Assembly (NCBI GenBank): GCA_903873905.1
Contig: CAIQQJ010000136.1
Location: 1 to 32,623, forward strand
DNA: 32,623 nt
Direction of reading: 5' to 3'
DNA from: an uncultured Flavobacteriales bacterium
GTDB lineage: Bacteria > Bacteroidota > Bacteroidia > Palsa-965
Positions within the stretch are counted from its first letter, which is position 1, and each line of letters begins with the position of its first letter. The translations under genes and the position numbers were made by a program. Positions 26,665 to 32,623 of this stretch are shown one piece after another. The notes beneath the pieces are model-generated. The model did no database searches and was not told the origin of the DNA. It saw only the letters and a list, made by a program, of their open reading frames with translations.

Positions 26665-27300
26665 ATGCTTCGCAAAATTATTGCTCTTCTCATCTTGACA
26701 CTTGGATTTTCTGCCTATACCTCGGCACAGAATTTCGAAGGTATCATCGAATTCAAGAAACAAATCGGAACGACCTCTACCGATTACGTCTATTATGTGA
26801 AAGGCGACAAGGTGCGCATTGATGAATTTTCCCCTGGCACACGTACGGTTGATGAAATTTTCATTCTCGATACAAAAGCGAATACATTCATTTATCTGAA
26901 TAGCGTTCGAAAGCAGTGGGGAATGCGTGTAACAAGTGAATCTTCTGTTGCTCCTGCTGGATGCATTGCATCTACGACAAAAGCTACCAAAGAAATTTTC
27001 GGATATAAATGTGCCGAGCAGTTAGTGACCAATGAAAAAGACAACACACAAATCAGTTTTTTTGTTGCACCGGGTAAATTTGCATTTTTTGCCCCAATGG
27101 TAAAATTGATGAATCAGCAGGAAAATTTTTCCACTTATCTGATGGCTGTTGCACTTAAAGATGGCTCAATGCCTTTATTGGCAGTAGAAAAAGATTTGAA
27201 TGGACTTGAAAAAGGTCGTCTGGAAGTTACCCGACTTGAACAAAAAGTTCTAGCAGGTGGCTTGTTTGAAATTCCAAAAGATTATACCGAAGTCAAATAG
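26665..27300 (+). CDS. DUF4412-like exported protein
   Basis: A 211-residue protein with signal peptide MLRKIIALLILTLGFSAYTS plus AQ. The mature part starts NFEGIIEFKKQ, continues YYVKGDKVRIDEF and FILDTKANTFIYLN, then KEIFGYKCAEQLVTNEKDN and ends FEIPKDYTEVK. This order, in particular 'fegtI ... yyikgdkvRid ... GykC ... F.iP..y', is that of DUF4412 proteins, periplasmic beta-sheet proteins of unknown function with a LolA-like outline. Its role is unknown. It is divergent from yraN across the 7-bp repeat region and convergent with ldcA. Confidence 0.8.
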   Translation: MLRKIIALLILTLGFSAYTSAQNFEGIIEFKKQIGTTSTDYVYYVKGDKVRIDEFSPGTRTVDEIFILDTKANTFIYLNSVRKQWGMRVTSESSVAPAGCIASTTKATKEIFGYKCAEQLVTNEKDNTQISFFVAPGKFAFFAPMVKLMNQQENFSTYLMAVALKDGSMPLLAVEKDLNGLEKGRLEVTRLEQKVLAGGLFEIPKDYTEVK

Positions 27301-27351
27301 AATTAATAATGTGTCCCAAAGGGACTCCTTAGGAGCAGATGATAATTTTCG

Positions 27352-27380
27352 AATCCTGGACTTCAAGAGAGTTCAGGATT
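27352..27380. terminator. Terminator between DUF4412 gene and ldcA
   Basis: AATCCTGGACT (27352-27362) pairs with AGTTCAGGATT (27370-27380), one G-U pair, loop of seven, followed by TTTACTTTTT on the plus strand. It sits 52 bases past the DUF4412 stop and directly past the ldcA stop on the other strand. Confidence 0.8.
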
Positions 27381-27387
27381 TTACTTT

Positions 27388-28305
27388 TTAAAGAAAATCC
27401 AATTCTGCCAAATCAACACGCACATCTAGTTTTACATTTGCCCCCAATGGCAATGCGTAATTTTTCACATCATGCCCTGCAGGAAATCCGAAACAAACTG
27501 GGAAATCATATTCTGAAACCGTTTCTGAAATTATTTGCTCAACTGTTTTTCCGAATGGAATAGTGTTGTCCTTCATATCATTCATGCCTCCGATGATCAA
27601 ACCTTTTATTCCATCAAATTTTCCTGCACGCTTCAAACTCAAGAGCATTCTGTCCATGTGATATAAATATTCGTCAAGATCTTCGAGGAATAAAATTTTT
27701 CCCTTCGTTTCAATATCAGAAACAGAACCTTGCATTGAATACAGCAAGGAAAGATTTCCTCCCACTAATTGTCCTTCTGCAATTCCAATTTTATTTTTTA
27801 CAATTCCAATGTTTTTCGCCTTGTAAGAAAGTGGTTCTCCGAATAATGCCATTCGCAAAGTCTCTGTTGAATATTCGTCCTTCTTGAAATTGATTGGCAT
27901 TGTGGCATGCAAAGTTGAGGTATGGAAATTCTGATGAATGTGCGAATGCAAAACGGTGATGTCGCTATATCCAATTATCCATTTCGGATTTTTTTTAAAT
28001 GCTGAAAAATCCAACTGATCAACGATTCTCAAGGTTCCATATCCACCACGACCAGAAATTACAGCCTTGATATTTTCATCATCGAGGAAATTCTGCAAAT
28101 CCTCCGCTCTTTGAATATCGGATCCCGAATATTGATCTTGACTTCCGTAAAGATTTTTTCCAAGAACCACATACAAGCCCCAACTTTCCAAAATTCGAAT
28201 CGCCGCCTCCATTTCATCAGCGGAAACCTTTCGTGCTGTAGCGCAAATTCCGATGGTGTCTCCTGATTTCAGAAAGGACGGGCAAGTGATATCGTGTGGT
28301 TTCAT
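27388..28305 (-). CDS. ldcA: LD-carboxypeptidase (peptidase S66)
   Basis: A 305-residue enzyme that removes the terminal D-alanine from muropeptide tetrapeptides in murein recycling. The S66 Ser-Glu-His triad is visible: Ser114 in [11 protein letters not shown], Glu208 in [16 protein letters not shown], and His278 in [17 protein letters not shown]. Other family marks are [13 protein letters not shown] at the start, [15 protein letters not shown] and [12 protein letters not shown]. There is no signal peptide, fitting a cytoplasmic enzyme. The length is usual. It is divergent from metG, with about 110 bases between the two starts. Confidence 0.95.
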   Translation of the reverse strand: MKPHDITCPSFLKSGDTIGICATARKVSADEMEAAIRILESWGLYVVLGKNLYGSQDQYSGSDIQRAEDLQNFLDDENIKAVISGRGGYGTLRIVDQLDFSAFKKNPKWIIGYSDITVLHSHIHQNFHTSTLHATMPINFKKDEYSTETLRMALFGEPLSYKAKNIGIVKNKIGIAEGQLVGGNLSLLYSMQGSVSDIETKGKILFLEDLDEYLYHMDRMLLSLKRAGKFDGIKGLIIGGMNDMKDNTIPFGKTVEQIISETVSEYDFPVCFGFPAGHDVKNYALPLGANVKLDVRVDLAELDFL

Positions 28306-28357
28306 TATGGTATGGTACGAAGCCGATTCAAAATTTCATTGACAAGAGGCGAAGTAG

Positions 28358-28365
28358 TATCTTTG
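28358..28365 (+). promoter_or_regulatory. Promoter -7 element of metG
   Basis: TATCTTTG, full match to TAnnTTTG, 50 bases upstream of the metG start. A TTG lies 16 bases upstream, shorter than the usual 19-20. It is inside the upstream open extension of the metG frame and so supports the internal start. Confidence 0.5.
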
Positions 28366-28415
28366 GGCTCTTTTTTCACTGTAAACATACAACCAAATCC
28401 CGATTTTTCGGATTT

Positions 28416-30521
28416 ATGCAAACGCCCAAACGCTACACGGTTACCGCCGCATTGATTTATGCCAATGGTCCCATTCATATTGGACACTTGGCTGGCTGTT
28501 ATCTGCCTTCTGATATTTACGTTCGTTTTCTTCGTGCAAAAGGTGAAGATGTTTTATTTGTAAGTGGATCGGATGAACATGGGGTTCCCATTACAATTCG
28601 CGCACAGAAAGAAGGATTGACTCCGACTCAAGTTGTCGATAAATATTATGGTGTAATAAAAAATGCCTTTCAGGATTTCGGAATTGAGTTTGACATTTAT
28701 TCGAGAACAAGCAGACCTATACACCATCAAGTTGCTGGTGATTTTTTCAAAACACTTTACGACAAAAAAATATTCACTGAAAAAGTTACCGAAGAATATT
28801 ACGACGAAACAGCAAAACGATTTCTTTCCGACAGATTAATTGTTGGAACTTGTCCGAATTGCAAGAATGAAAATGCTTACGGCGACCAATGTGAAAAATG
28901 TGGTTCATCACTTTCTCCTGATGAATTGATCAATCCACATTCCATGCTTTCCGGTTCACCGCTTGTGAAAAAACCTACCAACAATTGGTTTCTTCCGCTT
29001 GATAAATTACAACCAAAACTTCAATCTTACATTGACTCGCACAAAGAATGGAAAGCAAATGTTTCCGGGCAATGTCAGTCGTGGTTGAAAGATGGTTTGC
29101 GTCCACGTGCCATGACACGCGATTTGGATTGGGGCGTTAAAGTTCCATTGCCCAATGCAGAAGGAAAAGTTTTGTACGTGTGGTTCGATGCACCTATTGG
29201 TTACATCACTGCAAGTAAAGAATGGTTTGAACAACCTGAAACGCGCAATGCAGTTTCTTACGGAGGAAAACCAAAAAGCAACAATTGGGAAACGTATTGG
29301 AAAGACAAAGATTCTAAACTCGTTCACTTCATTGGAAAAGACAATATTGTTTTTCACTGTCTGATTTTTCCTGCCATGTTGATGGTACATGAAGGATTCA
29401 TTCTTCCTGAATCAGTTCCTGCAAATGAATTTTTGAATCTTGAGAACAATAAAATTTCCACTTCACGCAATTGGGCAATCTGGTTGCATGAATATTTGGA
29501 AGAAATGCCTAACAAGCAAGATGAGTTACGTTATGTACTCACTGCCATTTCTCCAGAAACTTCCGATAGCGATTTCACTTGGGCGGATTATGAAGCACGT
29601 GTGAATAATGAATTGGCAGCGGTGTTCAGCAATTTTGTTCATCGCACCATGGTGTTGACACAAAAGAATTTTGCAAGTAAAGTTCCTGAGACAAAACAAT
29701 ACACGAAAGAAGATATTCTCGTACTCGAGGAAATTTCAAAATTCCCAGAGCGAATTGGCAATGCAATTTCAAATTATCGTTTCCGTGAAGCACAAATGGA
29801 AATGATGAATCTCGCGCGCGTAGGAAATAAATATTTGTCGGACAATGAGCCTTGGAAAAATCCAGACATTGAACGCGTGAAAACAATTCTGAATATCTCC
29901 TTGCAGATTTGCGCGAACCTGAGCATTCTTTGTCAGCCATTCCTCCCTTTCACCAGCGAAAAATTACGTCGCATGTTGAATTTGGGCGCGATGACTTGGA
30001 GCAATGCAGCGAATACAAATTTGCTTCCTGCGGGACACCAACTCGGTGATCCTGTTATGCTATTTGCAAAAGTGGATCCAGAGCTGATGAAATTTCAGAT
30101 TCAGAAATTAGATAAAATAAAAAAATTGGCAGACGAAGAAAACGCCAAGCTGGAAATTGGCAATCAACAATCGGCAATTCCTCCGCAAAAGGATGTCACA
30201 TCTTTCGATGATTTCAATAAAATGGATATTCGCATCGGAACAATTATCGCTGCGGAAAAAATGCCGAAGAGTGATAAGCTCTTGAAACTTACTGTTGATA
30301 CTGGAATTGATCAGCGAACTGTATTGAGCGGTATTGCAAAATATTATTCTCCAGAAAATATCATCGGACAACAAGTGACGATTCTTGTCAATCTTGCTCC
30401 AAGAAAAATGATGGGCATCGAATCGAACGGAATGATTTTGATGGCGGAAAACGACAAGGGAGAATTGAGTTTTGTATTGCCGAATAAGGATGGAATTAAC
30501 AATGGCTCAACTGTGAAATAA
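28416..30521 (+). CDS. metG: Methionyl-tRNA synthetase with C-terminal tRNA-binding domain
   Basis: A 701-residue class I synthetase that charges tRNA-Met. HIGH is at 21-24 ([11 protein letters not shown]), the zinc knuckle has Cys146, 149, 159 and 162 (CPNC and CEKC), and the KMSKS loop reads KISTS (346-350). The anticodon-binding helices follow, and the C-terminal EMAP/Trbp111-like OB domain starts near 590 ([20 protein letters not shown]) and ends at the stop. The start at 28416 ([18 protein letters not shown]) matches the family; an upstream frame to 28296 adds 40 residues with no similarity and covers the promoter. The next gene begins one base after the stop. Confidence 0.98.
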   Translation: MQTPKRYTVTAALIYANGPIHIGHLAGCYLPSDIYVRFLRAKGEDVLFVSGSDEHGVPITIRAQKEGLTPTQVVDKYYGVIKNAFQDFGIEFDIYSRTSRPIHHQVAGDFFKTLYDKKIFTEKVTEEYYDETAKRFLSDRLIVGTCPNCKNENAYGDQCEKCGSSLSPDELINPHSMLSGSPLVKKPTNNWFLPLDKLQPKLQSYIDSHKEWKANVSGQCQSWLKDGLRPRAMTRDLDWGVKVPLPNAEGKVLYVWFDAPIGYITASKEWFEQPETRNAVSYGGKPKSNNWETYWKDKDSKLVHFIGKDNIVFHCLIFPAMLMVHEGFILPESVPANEFLNLENNKISTSRNWAIWLHEYLEEMPNKQDELRYVLTAISPETSDSDFTWADYEARVNNELAAVFSNFVHRTMVLTQKNFASKVPETKQYTKEDILVLEEISKFPERIGNAISNYRFREAQMEMMNLARVGNKYLSDNEPWKNPDIERVKTILNISLQICANLSILCQPFLPFTSEKLRRMLNLGAMTWSNAANTNLLPAGHQLGDPVMLFAKVDPELMKFQIQKLDKIKKLADEENAKLEIGNQQSAIPPQKDVTSFDDFNKMDIRIGTIIAAEKMPKSDKLLKLTVDTGIDQRTVLSGIAKYYSPENIIGQQVTILVNLAPRKMMGIESNGMILMAENDKGELSFVLPNKDGINNGSTVK

Positions 30522-30522
30522 A

Positions 30523-32277
30523 ATGAAGAATATTTATTTTCTGATTTTATTTTTTACAATTGCATCTTTTTCTTTCTCTCAGAATTTATCACAAGCTCGG
30601 AAAACCAATTGGTCATTTGCCGGAATCAATCACGTTGTAAATCAACCGAGCAATCAAATAAACATTATGAGTTTTGGTGCTGATGCTACTGGAGTAAATC
30701 CAAGCAACTTGGCAATGCAATCAGCCATATCAAGTTTAAATGGAAATGCTGGCGTGATAAATTTACCTGCAGGAACATTTCTTTTTACCAGTTCCATCAT
30801 TTTACCCGACAGTGTTATTTTGCGTGGCGCAGGTTCAACATCTACCCTGCTTCAATTTAATTTAAATGGAACAGGCGATTTGATTCGGATTGCAGGAAGT
30901 GCTCAATTAAAAAATAGTCGTTTAATTTCTTCCTCTATAAAAGATAGTTCATTTGTTGAAATTACAAATCCCTCTAACTTTTCCATTGGAGATTATTTCC
31001 GCATTTATCAAAATGATTCTTCCATTGTGACATCTAGTTGGGCATACAATTCGGTAGGTCAAATAATGCATATCACTTCTATTGTTGGAAATCGCGTTTA
31101 TTTCAATGGTGTGCTACGGAAAAATTATTTGCTTTCTGATTCATGCAAATTTGAAAAGTGCAATATGAAAAAGTCCATCGGAATTGAGTGCATGAAAATT
31201 GAACGATTGGATGCTTCTGTAGGACAAACCACAAATATTGCTTTCGACTATGCTGCTGATTGTTGGGTTTCGGGTATTGAGAGTTACAATTGCAACTTCG
31301 GACATTTGGTTTTTTCCAAGTGTACCAACTGCTACGTTTACGGAAATTATTTTCACCATGCTTTTGCCTATGGTGGAAATGGACAAGGATATGGTGTTGT
31401 TTTGCAGTATACCAGCGGAGAGTGTTTGGTAGAAAACAACGTCTTCAATCACCTACGACATTCAATGCTCTTGCAAGCGGGCGCAAATGGGAATGTGTGT
31501 GCTTTCAATTATTCATTGGACACTTATTGGACAAGTTTCCCGAGTAATTCAGCAGGTGATATTGTACTTCATGGAAACTATATTTTCATGAATTTATTTG
31601 AAGAAAATATTGTTCAGAATATTGTCATTGATGCTTCACATGGGATCAATGGTCCTTACAATACTTTTTTTAGAAATCGCGCTGAATTGTATGGCATTGT
31701 TATGAGTACAAATCCTTCCAGTGATAATCAAAACTATATTGGAAATGAAATCACCAACTCTTCCTTCCCTTATGGTCAATATTCATTGACAGGCATTGGC
31801 AATTTTGAATTCGGCAACAACAAACAAGGCACATGCATTCCATCCAACACAAGTGCTATTACCGACATCAGTTATTATTACACGGGCACACCTTGGTTTT
31901 TGACATCCAACTATTCCTATCCTACCATCGGATATAGCAATTCATTAAATGCAAATTCAATACCAGCAAAGGATCGATATTCCAGTGGTAACTTTACACT
32001 TTGCAGCAACATTCTCACAGAAGCAACAAACACAAAACAAAATAAATCCATTGCGCTTTTTCCAAATCCAGCAAACGATGTGCTTTTCGTTCAATCGGAT
32101 TATGGTTCTGCTCTCACCTTCTCCATTTATAATTCCGAAGGAAAATTAGTTGACAGTGGCGATTTATTGCACGAATCCAAAATAGATTTGACTGCACTTA
32201 CAAATGGAATTTACTTTATCACATTTTCGAAATCAACACAAGCTGTGTCGAGCCAAAAATTTATTTTGAACAGATAA
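30523..32277 (+). CDS. Pectate-lyase-like beta-helix protein with T9SS sorting domain
   Basis: A 584-residue exported protein with signal peptide MKNIYFLILFFTIASFSFSQ. Residues about 48-105 (IMSFGADATGVNPSNLAMQS, then GVINLPAGTFLFTSSIILPD and VILRGAG) are the classical opening of the pectate lyase superfamily (Pectate_lyase_3-like) right-handed beta-helix. The following repeats of 'n...n.y...v..' such as CTNCYVYGNYFHHAF, and GECLVENNVFNHLRHSMLLQ, fit successive coils. Residues about 509-584 (LFPNPANDVLFVQ to GIYFITF) are a T9SS type A domain. It is probably a surface polysaccharide-binding or -degrading protein; catalytic residues cannot be assigned. The ATG lies one base after the metG stop, so the two are likely co-transcribed, an unusual partner for a synthetase. 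No strong terminator was found behind it. Confidence 0.85.
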   Translation: MKNIYFLILFFTIASFSFSQNLSQARKTNWSFAGINHVVNQPSNQINIMSFGADATGVNPSNLAMQSAISSLNGNAGVINLPAGTFLFTSSIILPDSVILRGAGSTSTLLQFNLNGTGDLIRIAGSAQLKNSRLISSSIKDSSFVEITNPSNFSIGDYFRIYQNDSSIVTSSWAYNSVGQIMHITSIVGNRVYFNGVLRKNYLLSDSCKFEKCNMKKSIGIECMKIERLDASVGQTTNIAFDYAADCWVSGIESYNCNFGHLVFSKCTNCYVYGNYFHHAFAYGGNGQGYGVVLQYTSGECLVENNVFNHLRHSMLLQAGANGNVCAFNYSLDTYWTSFPSNSAGDIVLHGNYIFMNLFEENIVQNIVIDASHGINGPYNTFFRNRAELYGIVMSTNPSSDNQNYIGNEITNSSFPYGQYSLTGIGNFEFGNNKQGTCIPSNTSAITDISYYYTGTPWFLTSNYSYPTIGYSNSLNANSIPAKDRYSSGNFTLCSNILTEATNTKQNKSIALFPNPANDVLFVQSDYGSALTFSIYNSEGKLVDSGDLLHESKIDLTALTNGIYFITFSKSTQAVSSQKFILNR

Positions 32278-32366
32278 ATATTGTTTTTTTCACTGTTGTT
32301 GCAAGCATCACAATTTCAATTGTCCCGACTTTAACCGATTAATAAACTTGTTAGCGTTTCATTTAG

Positions 32367-32374
32367 TAAATTTG
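32367..32374 (+). promoter_or_regulatory. Possible promoter -7 element of tRNA-Arg
   Basis: TAAATTTG, full match to TAnnTTTG, 82 bases upstream of the tRNA. A TTG lies 16 bases before it. The region 32278-32456 contains no gene. Confidence 0.4.
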
Positions 32375-32456
32375 CAATAATGAAATTCTCTTTGATCAAA
32401 CTATCTTCACTGAAACAATGTTTGACAAAATGAATTTTAGTTCTTTCAATGATCGA

Positions 32457-32528
32457 GGTTTCGTAGTTCAATGGATAGAATAGAAGTTTCCTAAACTTTT
32501 GATGCAGGTTCGATTCCTGCCGAGACCA
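32457..32528 (+). tRNA. tRNA-Arg (anticodon CCU)
   Basis: A complete cloverleaf. Acceptor GGTTTCG (32457-32463) pairs with CGAGACC (32521-32527) with one G-U pair. The D stem is GTTC/GAAT, the anticodon stem GAAGT/ACTTT, and the anticodon loop TTCCTAA places CCT at 32490-32492, reading AGG. The T arm is GCAGG, TTCGATT, CCTGC. The discriminator is A; CCA is not encoded (CAAA follows), so the end must be added by the CCA enzyme. Confidence 0.95.
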
Positions 32529-32532
32529 CAAA
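32515..32532 (+). repeat. tRNA 3'-end repeat, first copy (in the tRNA)
   Basis: The 18-base sequence TCCTGCCGAGACCACAAA at the 3' end of tRNA-Arg recurs exactly at 32606-32623, 91 bases later. A direct repeat of a tRNA 3' end is the usual mark of an integration (att) site or of a tRNA-tail-containing repeat. Confidence 0.85.
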
Positions 32533-32548
32533 TGAATAATTATTAACT

Positions 32549-32602
32549 ATTCCTGCAGGAATCGTGTTCTGTCGACGACAGAAGCATCACGAGCTTTGCT
32601 CG
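32549..32602. repeat. Cluster of palindromes between the tRNA-tail copies
   Basis: A perfect 14-bp palindrome, ATTCCTGCAGGAAT (32549-32562), then TTCTGTCG, A, CGACAGAA (32567-32583) inside an outer TCGTG/CACGA pair (32562-32566 and 32588-32592), then CGAGC, TTT, GCTCG (32590-32602). The density of short inverted repeats is unlike any other part of the window. Confidence 0.8.
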
Positions 32603-32605
32603 CTC

Positions 32606-32623
32606 TCCTGCCGAGACCACAAA
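32606..32623 (+). repeat. tRNA 3'-end repeat, second copy (at window end)
   Basis: An exact copy of the last 14 bases of tRNA-Arg plus CAAA, without the rest of the tRNA. The window stops at the last base of the repeat. Confidence 0.85.

Noticed and set aside
32331-32531. Minus-strand frame starting MWSRQESNLHQ over the tRNA
   Set aside because: A well-known type of false protein produced by the antisense of a tRNA gene.

Overview
The window looks like a piece of a low-GC Bacteroidota chromosome. At least seven intact predicted secreted proteins, plus one frameshifted one, end in a type IX secretion (T9SS) sorting domain of the 'FPNP ... G.Y.. ' kind. Promoters fit the Bacteroidota TTTG / TAnnTTTG pattern better than the E. 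coli one, most starts lack a Shine-Dalgarno sequence, and several families (DUF4412, a DUF2723-like C-terminal region, CHU_C-type Ig-like repeats) are typical of the phylum. I cannot place it to genus. No T9SS machinery gene is in the window, so all sorting-domain proteins here are cargo.

Layout. 1-6070: a gene cut by the left edge (minus), a small SnoaL/NTF2-like protein, a Kelch-repeat T9SS cargo (minus), a CHASE-PAS sensor histidine kinase, a phasin-like helical protein and a small secreted protein. 6215-17500: the centre of the window, four tandem minus-strand paralogues (called A-D here, from left to right) of about 800-880 residues each. Every one has a signal peptide, a glycine-rich domain resembling the extracellular glycine-rich domain of animal ALK/LTK receptors, one PKD-like domain, four or five roughly 71-residue Ig-like repeats, one or two variant Ig-like domains and a T9SS domain. 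Each has its own promoter-like element and terminator. Gene C (11986-14579) carries a one-base deletion in its polyglycine region. 17695-19080: a PKD-containing T9SS cargo, divergent from gene D. 19235-30521: a largely housekeeping stretch (lepA, a VTT/DedA-like membrane protein, metF, yraN, ldcA, metG) with another T9SS cargo, a soluble DUF2723-C-like exported protein and a DUF4412 protein among them. 30523-32277: a pectate-lyase-like beta-helix T9SS cargo one base behind metG. 32457-32528: tRNA-Arg(CCU), whose 3' end is repeated at the right end of the window.

The most interesting content is the four-gene surface-protein array: its glycine-rich domain, the ordered repeat subtypes, the conserved position of unrelated leader hairpins in A and B, the shared terminator hairpins in A-C, and the single-base lesion in C. 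Secondary signals are the 7-bp tandem repeats in two intergenic regions and the 91-bp-spaced copy of the tRNA 3' end. No CRISPR array, transposase, integrase or recognisable defence system was found.
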